22,087 bases of DNA from Candidatus Methanophagaceae archaeon. Lineage in GTDB: Archaea; Halobacteriota; Syntropharchaeia; Alkanophagales; Methanospirareceae. Location of the stretch: contig QENJ01000003.1 in assembly GCA_013374505.1 (NCBI GenBank), forward strand, positions 1 through 22,087, written 5' to 3'. The notes beneath the pieces are model-generated. The model searched no databases. It was not told where the DNA came from and was given only the letters and a program-made list of their open reading frames with translations. Of the stretch, positions 7,219 through 15,622 are shown one piece after another (the stretch's first letter is position 1; each line of letters starts with the position of its first letter). The translations under genes and the position numbers were made by a program.

Positions 7219-10200
7219 AACGCTCGTTGACCGATTCCGGACGAACATAGACGTTTACAAAAGATCAGCATATAACGAAGCGCAGGTAAGACGCGAATTC
7301 ATTGACCCCTTCTTTGAAGCTATGGGCTGGGACGTGAGCAATAAACAGGGCTATGCGGAACAATACAAAGAGGTGGTTCTTGAGGATACAATAAAAGTCG
7401 GGCGGTCGACAAGAGCACCGGATTACAGTTTCAGAATCGGCGGTCAACGTAAATTCTTCGTGGAAGCGAAGAAACCGGCAGTGAACATAAAAGAGGACGT
7501 CAGCCCGTCATATCAACTGAGACGGTATGCCTGGAGCGCGAAACTGCCGCTATCTATTGTGACGGACTTCGAGGAGTTCTCGGTATTCAACTGTCAGATC
7601 AAACCCGATCTGAAAGACAAAACCAGCGTAGGAAGGATTGGATATTACACGTTTGACGAGTATCTCGATAAGTTTGATGCCCTCTACGACATATTCTCAA
7701 AAGAAGCGATACTGAAAGGCAGTTTTGACAGATACGCACAATCAACAAAAGGCAAGAAGGGCACTGCGGAAGTGGACCGCGAATTTCTGAAAGAGATAGA
7801 GAGCTGGCGTGAACTGCTGGCTAAAAATATCGCGCTACGTAATCCTGACGTGTCTATCTTTGAGTTGAACTATGCAGTGCAGAAAATTATAGACCGTATA
7901 ATCTTCCTGCTGATTTGTGAAGATCGCGGCATCGAACCCTATGGGCAGTTGCAGACGAATGCAGAAGGTAAAGGCGTGTACACGCATTTGCTGAATCATT
8001 TTAAACTCGCGGAATCGAAATACAATAGCGGGATATTCGATTTCGAGAGTGATGGGATAACGCCTGCGTTGACTATAGACGACAAGGTCTTGAAGGCGAT
8101 TGTTCAGGATCTGTATTATCCGAAGTCGCCGTATGAGTTTTCTGTGCTCGGGGTTGAGATTCTGGGCAATGTGTACGAGCAATTCTTAGGTAAGGTCATC
8201 AGGCTGACCGCGGGGCATCAGGCAAAAGTTGAGACGAAGCCGGAGGTGAAAAAAGCGGGTGGGGTGTATTACACGCCGCAGTATATCGTTGAATATATTG
8301 TCAAGAATACTGTTGGTAAGCTTGTTGCTGGGAAGACGCCGGAGGAGATTGCACATACAAAAATTCTGGATCCAGCATGTGGATCTGGTAGTTTCCTTAT
8401 TGGTGCGTATTCGTATCTGCTGCGGTATCATTTAGATTGGTACGTACGTAACAAGCCTAAGAAGCATAAAGAGGCGGTGTTTCTGGCTAAGGCTGATGAA
8501 TGGTATTTGACCACGACAGAAAAGAAGCGGATTCTTTTGGACAACATATTTGGCGTTGATATTGACCCGCAGGCGGTGGAAGTGACGAAGATGAGTCTGC
8601 TGCTGAAGGTGCTGGAGCACGAAAGCCGGGAGAGCATCGACCAGCAAGCGAAATTGGGGCTGGAAGGTGTGCTGCCGAATCTTGAGGATAATATTAAGTG
8701 CGGGAATTCGTTGATCGGGCCGGATTTTTACGAAACGCAGCAGGCGACTCTTTTCAGCGAAGAGGAGATGCGGCGGGTTAATGTGTTTGATTGGGAGGAC
8801 GAGAGGAAGGGGTTTGGCACGATTATGAAATGCGGGGGGTTTGATTGCGTTATTGGGAATCCGCCGTATTTAAGGATTCAAGGTCTTCAAGAATACTACG
8901 GCGATCAAATTGACTATTTTATAAAGAATTATCAAAGTGCTGTAAAACGTTTTGATTTATACCTACTTTTTACAGAAAAAGGATTTAAATTGCTTTCTGG
9001 AGATGGCTATCTCGGTTTTATCTGCCCTCATAAGTTTCTTAATTCTGATTTTGGTTCAGGACTGAGAGAATTCTTTATTGATAATTTAGCCATTAAATCT
9101 TTCGTCAGTTTCGGAAATAACCTTATTTTCAACAAAGCCTCAACATACACCGGTATTCTACTACTTCGAAAAAACCAAAAAAGAGTGTTTACCTATTACG
9201 AATTTCCTGATATGCCGATTACAGAAGTATCAAAGCAATTAGCAAAATTATCTGAAACTGAATTTACACTTTATGAACTTGCCGATTTTACATCAGAACC
9301 CTGGCTACTCCTATCAGCCTCGAATCAAAAAGTGTTAAGCAAATTACGACAACAAACCGCCACACTTGGTGAAGTTTTTGAAAGTATTTTCCAAGGAGTC
9401 GTTACTGGAGTAGACGATATATATTTCTTAGAGCACCTATCAGATGTTGAAGAGGTCATTAGGAGCGATATAGTAGAGGTTTTTTCTCACCGTGAACAAA
9501 GAAGCATTAAGATAGAGAAAGCTATTCTAAAACCTATCTTAAAGGGTGAAGATGTATCACGATACAGTAAACCCGACTTTCGATACTACTGCATTTATCC
9601 ATATAAGCTTGTCGGAAACAAAACTATTATCCTCGAAGAAAATGAGTTAGCAAATAATTTCCCTTTAGCCCACCAGTACTTGCGGCAGTATAAAACGGAT
9701 TTGAAAAAATTGCGTACCAAATATAAAACCAATCCAAACTATTGGTATTCTTGCCATCGTGGGCGTTCTATGGTCCTATTTGAAAGGGAGAGAATCATTA
9801 CTCCTGAGATCAGTTTTGGTTGCAATATGACACTTTCTCCTCTAGGGGTTTATCATAACACAAAGGTTTATAGTATTTTGCCCGCAAAATCACAATCAGA
9901 GCATGTAAGTTACTGGTTGGGACTTTTAAATTCTAGGATCTTGTGGTGGTTTCTCTCAAATACTGGCTATGTGCTTCGTGGTGGTTTCTATGTTTTTAAA
10001 ACAAACTATCTCAAGCCATTTCCAATCCACACTATAGACTTTTCCAATCCTGAAGAGGTAGTACAACACGATAAACTTGTGGCTTTGGTTGAGAGTATGC
10101 TCGAACTGCAGAAGAAATACCACGAGGCGAGAATGGAGCGGGATAAAGAGCTTTATGAGCGGCGGATAAGAATTGTTGATGCACAGATTGACAGGCTGGT

Positions 10201-10261
10201 TTATGAGTTGTATGGGCTGACGGAGGATGAAGTGAAGGTGGTAGAGGGGCATTCAAAATGA
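7181..10261 (+). CDS. Type IIG restriction endonuclease-methyltransferase (Eco57I-like)
   Basis: This is a single-chain restriction and m6A modification enzyme of 1026 residues. The N-terminal nuclease domain shows a PD-(D/E)XK pattern (APDYSF near residue 79, FVEAKKP near 95). A helical connector follows, then the methyltransferase with motif X (GGVYYTPQYIVEYIV, ~360-375), SAM-binding motif I (LDPACGSGSFL, ~394-405) and catalytic motif IV (NPPY, ~560). Residues ~565-957 form a TaqI-C-like target-recognition region. The last ~70 residues are a charged helical tail ending in LYGLTEDEVKVVEG. AAGGAG lies about 9 nt before the ATG. GC content falls from about 53-55% to about 30% right after motif IV and rises again to about 48% in the tail, which suggests a swapped recognition module. 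The stop overlaps the HEPN gene as ATGA. Confidence 0.93.
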   Translation: MTYTKEQGKQKIETLVDRFRTNIDVYKRSAYNEAQVRREFIDPFFEAMGWDVSNKQGYAEQYKEVVLEDTIKVGRSTRAPDYSFRIGGQRKFFVEAKKPAVNIKEDVSPSYQLRRYAWSAKLPLSIVTDFEEFSVFNCQIKPDLKDKTSVGRIGYYTFDEYLDKFDALYDIFSKEAILKGSFDRYAQSTKGKKGTAEVDREFLKEIESWRELLAKNIALRNPDVSIFELNYAVQKIIDRIIFLLICEDRGIEPYGQLQTNAEGKGVYTHLLNHFKLAESKYNSGIFDFESDGITPALTIDDKVLKAIVQDLYYPKSPYEFSVLGVEILGNVYEQFLGKVIRLTAGHQAKVETKPEVKKAGGVYYTPQYIVEYIVKNTVGKLVAGKTPEEIAHTKILDPACGSGSFLIGAYSYLLRYHLDWYVRNKPKKHKEAVFLAKADEWYLTTTEKKRILLDNIFGVDIDPQAVEVTKMSLLLKVLEHESRESIDQQAKLGLEGVLPNLEDNIKCGNSLIGPDFYETQQATLFSEEEMRRVNVFDWEDERKGFGTIMKCGGFDCVIGNPPYLRIQGLQEYYGDQIDYFIKNYQSAVKRFDLYLLFTEKGFKLLSGDGYLGFICPHKFLNSDFGSGLREFFIDNLAIKSFVSFGNNLIFNKASTYTGILLLRKNQKRVFTYYEFPDMPITEVSKQLAKLSETEFTLYELADFTSEPWLLLSASNQKVLSKLRQQTATLGEVFESIFQGVVTGVDDIYFLEHLSDVEEVIRSDIVEVFSHREQRSIKIEKAILKPILKGEDVSRYSKPDFRYYCIYPYKLVGNKTIILEENELANNFPLAHQYLRQYKTDLKKLRTKYKTNPNYWYSCHRGRSMVLFERERIITPEISFGCNMTLSPLGVYHNTKVYSILPAKSQSEHVSYWLGLLNSRILWWFLSNTGYVLRGGFYVFKTNYLKPFPIHTIDFSNPEEVVQHDKLVALVESMLELQKKYHEARMERDKELYERRIRIVDAQIDRLVYELYGLTEDEVKVVEGHSK
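10052..10261 (+). repeat. Tail copy 1: the 3' end of the type IIG gene that recurs four more times
   Basis: This is the in-place master position of the repeated segment, from EEVVQHDKLV to VVEGHSK. It encodes a charged, probably coiled-coil helix followed by the family-conserved IDRLVYELYGLTEDE block. Copies lie at 11911-12111, 13251-13470, 15398-15622 and 16731-16898, each after one accessory gene. Copies 2-4 share an identical 17-nt block (GAAAAAGCGCAGCACGA) that copy 1 lacks. GAGGGG in its last codons sits 8 nt before the ATG of the next gene. Confidence 0.9.
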
Positions 10262-11838
10262 GCGCACTACGAGAGGAAATATTTGAGCGAAAAGGCAAAG
10301 GGATTTTAAAAACCCAAAATACTGATTCGCGACGTGTAGAAATCCCTGTTGAGTTTACATGTTCACAGTATTCTGAGGGGGTTATTGACGGGACGATAAC
10401 ATTGATTGAGGAGGACAACACTCAGTACATGGAACTATTTCTTCTCACTAACAATGATACAGAATTCCGCCTAAATGCAAATCTCGGTGGCGATGAGTTA
10501 AATATTGAATCGCTTAGTATTAACCTCACACCCGAAATTATCGCTTTTATTGCAGTTTATCTAAAATTGAAACATAGGGAAATCACATCCACCACAAATA
10601 AAATATTTTGTAAATTCGATGTATCCAATCTCAAAACCCGTAGGACAATTTTTGAGATCGAAGAAGGAAAAGTTACCTTTTTAAATTACGAAGGCGATAT
10701 ATGGGAAGATATTGAACTCTACAAAAAGTCAGGCATAACAGGCTGGGTTCAGATGGAACTAAATGACGAAGTCAGACTTCCGTCAATAGAAGCGTATAAA
10801 TCCTTACTGATTAAAAAAATCGATAAAATATTGCGGTTAGCATCGCTATCTCAAGGTACTTGCATTGATTGGGCTTCTTTTGAACTATTTGAGCAAAATA
10901 GTGAAGGTGAGTATGAAGAAGTGTATGCTGAAAGGAGAAATATTCCAAGTGCGTTCTCTGCGAGACATGAATTGACGCCTTATGGCGATCTATCTAATTA
11001 TTTCAAAAAAACCTATCCAAACTATACTGATAAATTATTAGACTTGGGATTTTATCCTGCTATTGATTGGTATCTTAAATCGTTAAATACAAGTCTTTTG
11101 GAGTCTAACTATTTGGGATTGTTCACCGCTTTAGAAACATTTAGTTATAGGTTTGCTACCACAAAAAATAAGGAATCTATTTTGGATAAAAAGGATTTTA
11201 AGAATTTTAAGAAGGAATTAGAAGTGTCAATTAAAACACATCTTAGTACCTTGGACCTTGATAAAAAGTATTTTAGTGTGGACGCAGGATTATTTGAAGA
11301 GGATTTGAACAATGGCATTATCACGGAGGTATTAAAGAACATCTTCAAAACTAATGGATTGCCACTTTCTAAGAATACAACCATTAAAATGGATAGGGCT
11401 GAGGACTGGATAATAACTGATAAAAAAAGGACTTATACATATATTATCCGGAAAGAGGATGGAACGCTAAACATTTATGAAGGGATTGGGGCAGCGTTAA
11501 ACTCTAATTCGACCTGTCTAAATAGATTCAGTCTCAAAAAAAACCTAACTATCTTTTTAGGATGCCATGATATAGGATATAGTGATATTCTAGAGGACTT
11601 AGGGGTTCTAATTGAGGTTAGAAACAATATTATACATAGAGGACTATCAGAAAAAGAACCTGATTATTTATTTGATGCATACTATAAACTGATGGCATTG
11701 GTTCAAAGAATATTTTTATCGCTTTTAAACTACGAAGGTAGCTATTGGAAGCGGATTAATAAACACTTAGAAATATTCAAAAAAGATCCGAATAACGATT
11801 GGGTTGGAGAAAGAATGTGGGATGAGGAGAAAATGTGA
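10258..11838 (+). CDS. ApeA-like HEPN-domain protein (probable abortive-infection RNase)
   Basis: This 526-residue protein starts inside the type IIG stop (ATGA overlap), with GAGGGG 8 nt upstream, so translation is coupled. The first ~250 residues are beta-rich and resemble the N-terminal domain of ApeA-type proteins. The C-terminal ~250 residues are helical and contain R455-NNII-H460 (EVRNNIIHRG), the R-x4-H catalytic motif of HEPN ribonucleases. ApeA-like HEPN proteins act in anti-phage defence by cleaving RNA when infection is sensed. Assignment to the ApeA group is by overall layout and motif; the HEPN motif itself is plain. GC content is very low (about 20-27% in two sampled 60-nt windows), far below the flanking tails, which indicates acquisition from elsewhere. 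Confidence 0.78.
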   Translation: MSALREEIFERKGKGILKTQNTDSRRVEIPVEFTCSQYSEGVIDGTITLIEEDNTQYMELFLLTNNDTEFRLNANLGGDELNIESLSINLTPEIIAFIAVYLKLKHREITSTTNKIFCKFDVSNLKTRRTIFEIEEGKVTFLNYEGDIWEDIELYKKSGITGWVQMELNDEVRLPSIEAYKSLLIKKIDKILRLASLSQGTCIDWASFELFEQNSEGEYEEVYAERRNIPSAFSARHELTPYGDLSNYFKKTYPNYTDKLLDLGFYPAIDWYLKSLNTSLLESNYLGLFTALETFSYRFATTKNKESILDKKDFKNFKKELEVSIKTHLSTLDLDKKYFSVDAGLFEEDLNNGIITEVLKNIFKTNGLPLSKNTTIKMDRAEDWIITDKKRTYTYIIRKEDGTLNIYEGIGAALNSNSTCLNRFSLKKNLTIFLGCHDIGYSDILEDLGVLIEVRNNIIHRGLSEKEPDYLFDAYYKLMALVQRIFLSLLNYEGSYWKRINKHLEIFKKDPNNDWVGERMWDEEKM

Positions 11839-11889
11839 TAGGGGGTAGTGAGTGGGTGTGAAATACAATCCAGGATATTATAGGATAAG

Positions 11890-12111
11890 ATGGACTTCCC
11901 ACCCCTCACAGAAAAAGCGCAGCACGATAAACTCGTAGCTTTGGTGGAGAACATGCTCGAACAGCAGAGGGAACACCACGATGCGAGAATGGAACGCGAT
12001 AAAGAGCTGTACGAGCGGCAGATAAAGATTGTTGATGCGCAGATTGACGGGCTGGTTTATGATTTGTATGGGTTGACGGAAGAGGAGATAAAGGTTGTTG
12101 AAGAAGCGTGA
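11890..12111 (+). CDS. Tail copy 2: intact 73-residue detached type IIG C-terminus
   Basis: This short ORF starts 51 nt after the HEPN gene and matches the final ~67 residues of the type IIG enzyme, from EKAQHDKLVALVENML to the LYGLTEEEIKVVE ending. Hand comparison with copy 1 gives roughly 80-85% nucleotide identity, with about half of the codon differences synonymous. Its few residues before the tail (MDFPPLT) also resemble the family sequence before this point. It has no nuclease or methylase part. It may be a remnant of another type IIG gene, possibly still translated as a small helical protein; the leader is a weak GGAT only. It ends 1 nt before an ATG belonging to the next gene's original frame. 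Confidence 0.75.
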   Translation: MDFPPLTEKAQHDKLVALVENMLEQQREHHDARMERDKELYERQIKIVDAQIDGLVYDLYGLTEEEIKVVEEA

Positions 12112-12154
12112 AATGAGATAGAAATGGGAAAAATATAAGTGGTGGATTTATTGC

Positions 12155-13204
12155 GTGATTATTGCCATAGCAGTCTTTTTAATCTTATATTATTGCTATC
12201 CTGACACAGAGCAAGATAATGCAAGGTATCTATTAAGTGCAATCTCTCAAGGCTTAGCTGCCCTACTTGCGTTAGTGTTTACGATTACGTTGGTAGTTGT
12301 CCAAATGACGAGAAGATACACGGTGACGAAAATGATAATACTTAACTCTGGAACCAAGTTTTTAATGCTAGTTTTCGGAACAGGGATTATTTTACCGCTT
12401 TTTGCTCTTAAATTTGGTTGGTTTTGCGTAGGTGTAAACTTATCGATTGTCATTGCGTGCTTCTGCATCGCTTTATTGCTTCCATTCTTAAAAAACGTTA
12501 GTGATGTGTTGATATATGACATTGGGTATGTAAATTTATATGGTGAGATAACGGATGCAATCAAGTCGGAAAATGAAGCAAAAACCGTTCAGGGAATCAT
12601 AGATTTAGAATCGATATGTAAAGATGCGATCAAAGAATCTCGTGAAGAGACAATATCAGAGATTATAGATTTTTTATCAGAAATCGGTGAAAAAACTATT
12701 GAGACGAAGTTTGAACATGCAACATTTAGCGTTATAAAAAGATTAAAGAATATCGGAATTGATGTGATTGAGAAAGGATTTGAAGATAGCACTTTGCTAT
12801 TTTTGGCTGGTGCACTGGGTGATTTGAGAACGGGATCAGCCAAAAATGAATGGGAACATAAAGCAATACTGGCAACTCTTGTATTGAAAGAGATTGGGTG
12901 TAAAGCTGCCAAAAAGAAATTGATGCTTACTACGGATAGGGCAATAGGGGGATTGCAACATGTTGCTTCAGTCATGGAAGGAATCGAATTTAATCGGCAG
13001 AGTGTTCAGAGCTTGTATTGTTTAGGTGTATTTGCAACCGAATATCTACCCTCTCTAGTTGATCGTGTGATTAAACTTTTAAAAGAATTTGAACGGAGTT
13101 TAATCACATATTCAATGATAAATTGGGAAGAATCTTTCGTAAGGGAATATCCCAACCTAAAATCTGCTCTTGAAGAATTTAAAAGGCGATATAATGAGGG
13201 ATAA
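12155..13204 (+). CDS. DUF2254-like multi-pass membrane protein
   Basis: This 349-residue protein starts with hydrophobic segments at about residues 1-15, 28-50, 66-84 and 88-111, followed by a soluble, mainly helical domain of ~235 residues. The segment GLAALLALVFTITLVVVQM closely resembles the second membrane region of DUF2254 proteins, whose function is unknown. Membrane proteins in defence loci often act as death effectors, but that is inference. The GTG at 12155 has GGTGG 9 nt upstream. The same frame reads on upstream as KWEKYKWWIYC, a good cytoplasmic lead-in, back to ATG-AGA-TAG at 12113-12121. The original start was therefore probably lost to an amber codon. Sampled GC is about 42%. 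Confidence 0.65.
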   Translation: MIIAIAVFLILYYCYPDTEQDNARYLLSAISQGLAALLALVFTITLVVVQMTRRYTVTKMIILNSGTKFLMLVFGTGIILPLFALKFGWFCVGVNLSIVIACFCIALLLPFLKNVSDVLIYDIGYVNLYGEITDAIKSENEAKTVQGIIDLESICKDAIKESREETISEIIDFLSEIGEKTIETKFEHATFSVIKRLKNIGIDVIEKGFEDSTLLFLAGALGDLRTGSAKNEWEHKAILATLVLKEIGCKAAKKKLMLTTDRAIGGLQHVASVMEGIEFNRQSVQSLYCLGVFATEYLPSLVDRVIKLLKEFERSLITYSMINWEESFVREYPNLKSALEEFKRRYNEG

Positions 13205-13470
13205 TAGAAAATCAATCGCTATTAATGCTGCAAACACGAAACGGCTGCATCACTTCACAAATCCTGCCGAAAAAGCGCAGCACGATAAACTCGTATCTTT
13301 GGTTGAGCATGCTCAAACTGCAGAAGAAATACCACGATGCGAGAATGGACAGGGATAAAGAGCTTTATGAACGGCAGATAAAGATGGTTGATGCGCAAAT
13401 TGACCGCCTGGTTTATGATTTGTATGGGCTGACGGAGGAGGAGATTGGGATTGTGGAAGGGAAGGGGTGA
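13194..13470 (+). pseudogene. Tail copy 3: type IIG C-terminus with a 2-nt deletion
   Basis: The frame opens with an ATG overlapping the membrane-protein stop and runs into HFTNPAEKAQHDKLVSLVE. Two bases are missing at about 13307 compared with the other copies. The rest (MLKLQKKYHDARMDRDKEL to LTEEEIGIVEGKG) continues in another frame up to TGA at 13468-13470. It extends further to the left (FTNPAE) than copies 4 and 5, so the left edges of the copies are ragged. It is followed by the only clear separate promoter inside the island. Confidence 0.85.
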
Positions 13471-13532
13471 AGTAGTTATGTAATTCGCACAGTTACTGGG
13501 TGCATCCTCTTTGTCGCGGTGGAAACTTGAGA

Positions 13533-13550
13533 CGAGAAAAGCTTATATGT
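13533..13550 (+). promoter_or_regulatory. BRE/TATA promoter of the SIR2 gene
   Basis: CGAGAAAAGCTTATATGT has the form of an archaeal purine-rich BRE followed by a TATA box. It would start transcription near 13570-13575, shortly before the SIR2 gene. The other three accessory genes lack such a spacer and sit directly behind a tail, so this gene seems to have arrived with its own promoter. Confidence 0.6.
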
Positions 13551-13588
13551 AAAGAAAGCTAAAAACACTTGGTGATTGAGAATAGAAA

Positions 13589-15376
13589 ATGGGGGCGAGG
13601 GTGATGGAGGTTGGAAGTGCTATGCCAGTAAATATTAATCCAATATTTCCGCTTTCTTACAATCTCGCTGATGGGAAAAAGAAGTATGTTCTATTTTGCG
13701 GAGCAGGAGTATCAAAAGATGCTGGTATTCCTACCGGCTGGGAAATCCTCTTAGAGACAGTAAGACATATTAGAACTCTAGAAGAGGGAGAGAACAAAAA
13801 ATATACTGACAAGGAAATGGAAACGTACTATGAAGAGAATTTTGAAGACTCTACTTATTCCGAGATCATTGAAAGTTTATTTCCTTCAACAGAGGCACAA
13901 AGAGCGTTTTTAGAAAAAATCTTTGAGAACAAAGCACCCGGAAAGGCTCATAAATTGATTGCAGAGTGGGTAAAAGCAGAATTAATCCGATTTATCATCA
14001 CAACAAATTTTGATTCTTCAATCGAACATTCGCTAGATGATGCAGGATTAAGAGGGAAATATTCTGTTATTACAAATGGTGCGCAAGTCTTGACAAGCAA
14101 ACCCTGGCATCTTGTAGATAATTGCCGTATTTATAAAGTCCATGGCACTATTGAACAAGGGCAAATAAGGAACACAAAAAAGGATTTAGAGAAATTAGAT
14201 GACGATCTTGAAAAAGATTTCTTAGATATTATCGAAAGACACGGCGTAATTGTGTTAGGTTATGCGGGTAATAAAGAGGATAAGGCCGTGATGGACTGTT
14301 TCAACAGAAGGAGATTTAAAGGATACACTCTTTATTGGACTGTTTACGGCAATCAGGATAATGACAATGTAAAAGAGTTAGTAGAAAGGCAAGATGGTTG
14401 TTTAATTCCGATACAAAGCGCTTCTGATGTTCTGGAGGATGTTTTGAATATGGTTGAAATCGCAAGACGAGGGACTGAACAAACTTCGGAGGCGGTTGCA
14501 CAAGTCCGGTTTAAGAATTTAATTACATCCAGCTCAGATGTTGAGATACGACAGACCATTGATGAAGAAAGAAGAAAACTCAAAAAATATTTTGAAACGA
14601 TTTTAGATGAAGTGGATGAAACAAATTACGAATCTCTGTGGGACGGATACTTAAAGCTATTCAATTATTCGCTGAACTTTTTGAGTTTGGCCGAGCAGAT
14701 AATTAAATACCAAAATAAATATTGGGAAAGGATATTGCCCCTATTTGAAGAAATCCATTTTTTGAATAAAAATCAAAGTCAACATGGCAAAGAGGGGTTA
14801 GTGAACTACTATTTCTTTACTTTATTGGAAATTGTTGGAGGGATTTTATTAGAAAATAAAGCTTTCAAGTTACTTCGTTCTTTATTAGAGATAAAGAGAT
14901 TGAATTACACAAAAGATGGAATGGAACCTATTTTGGATTGGGATACTCATGCGAATTTCATCGAAGTAAAAAAGGATAAGGAGGGGAATGAAAGAGGGAA
15001 CACATGGATTGTTCCTCACATGCATTACCTATGTCAATTAATAGAAAGTCAAGAGATTCCGTTTGAATATGATTTGAGAGAGCGAATAATAGATGTTGAT
15101 TTGCTATACTTTGTATATTCGGTTATACATCCAATGGATCAATATTTTCCTTATTGGATCCCACAATCATCCGTTTATTTGAGGGGGTATTCTTCGAAGT
15201 TGTTTAAAGGGATAAAATATGACGAAACGTTTGGAACCACAGTAGCCAATGAGTTATTCAATATAAGTTATGAGGAACTTGTTGAAAAATTAGGTGATGC
15301 AAAAGAGATGTTTAACACGAATGTAATAGGTATCTTTCATACACCATGGGTAGGTAATCCGTTTAAGGATTTTTGA
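13589..15376 (+). CDS. SIR2-family NADase-like defence protein
   Basis: In 595-residue numbering the sirtuin fold shows GAGVS (38-42), TTNFD (138-142), KVHG with the catalytic-position histidine (H185) and LGYAG (223-227). The NAD-binding and catalytic residues thus appear intact. Large non-deacetylase SIR2 proteins in defence systems such as Thoeris ThsA, the DSR proteins and SIR2-APAZ deplete NAD+ to stop infected cells. The remaining ~300 residues form an unrecognised, mostly helical C-terminal domain, probably the sensor. Neither an APAZ nor a SLOG domain is evident. The most upstream ATG is 13589, but ATG 13622 with GGAGG 11 nt before it is a better start and gives MPVNINPIF. Sampled GC is 30%. 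Confidence 0.85.
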   Translation: MGARVMEVGSAMPVNINPIFPLSYNLADGKKKYVLFCGAGVSKDAGIPTGWEILLETVRHIRTLEEGENKKYTDKEMETYYEENFEDSTYSEIIESLFPSTEAQRAFLEKIFENKAPGKAHKLIAEWVKAELIRFIITTNFDSSIEHSLDDAGLRGKYSVITNGAQVLTSKPWHLVDNCRIYKVHGTIEQGQIRNTKKDLEKLDDDLEKDFLDIIERHGVIVLGYAGNKEDKAVMDCFNRRRFKGYTLYWTVYGNQDNDNVKELVERQDGCLIPIQSASDVLEDVLNMVEIARRGTEQTSEAVAQVRFKNLITSSSDVEIRQTIDEERRKLKKYFETILDEVDETNYESLWDGYLKLFNYSLNFLSLAEQIIKYQNKYWERILPLFEEIHFLNKNQSQHGKEGLVNYYFFTLLEIVGGILLENKAFKLLRSLLEIKRLNYTKDGMEPILDWDTHANFIEVKKDKEGNERGNTWIVPHMHYLCQLIESQEIPFEYDLRERIIDVDLLYFVYSVIHPMDQYFPYWIPQSSVYLRGYSSKLFKGIKYDETFGTTVANELFNISYEELVEKLGDAKEMFNTNVIGIFHTPWVGNPFKDF

Positions 15377-15397
15377 TGAACAGATGAAAATATATCT

Positions 15398-15622
15398 CCA
15401 GCCGAAAAAGCGCAGCACGAAAAACTTGTAGCTTTGGTGGAGAATATGCTCGAACTGCAAGAGAAATATCACGCTGCGAGAATGGAGCGAGATAAATAGC
15501 TTTATGAACGACAGATAAAGCTTGTTGATGCGCAGATTGACTTGCTATTTTATGATTTGTATAGGCTGACGGAGGATGAGGTGAAGGTGGTTGAGGGTGA
15601 AAAACAAAATGCCGAGTTGTAG
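15398..15622 (+). pseudogene. Tail copy 4: type IIG C-terminus with an amber stop
   Basis: The copy begins with SPAEKAQHEKLV about 22 nt after the SIR2 stop, in the same frame but behind two stop codons and without its own ATG. A GAG codon conserved in the other copies is TAG at 15497-15499. The reading continues to YRLTEDEVKVVEGEKQNAEL with TAG at 15620-15622. Its last codons overlap the beginning of the next gene and supply GAGGG upstream of that gene's ATG. Confidence 0.85.

Noticed and set aside
7181..10261. PglX of a BREX system
   Set aside because: The protein has its own N-terminal PD-(D/E)XK nuclease motif, and no pglZ, brxC, brxL or other BREX gene is nearby. A type IIG enzyme fits better.
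6983..15499. In-frame TAG codons in three island reading frames (6983-6985, 12119-12121, 15497-15499) as possible pyrrolysine
   Set aside because: TAG serves as the ordinary stop of the RFC-like gene and of mmp15 in the same window. The third case replaces a GAG codon in an already detached tail, so simple nonsense mutations explain them better.
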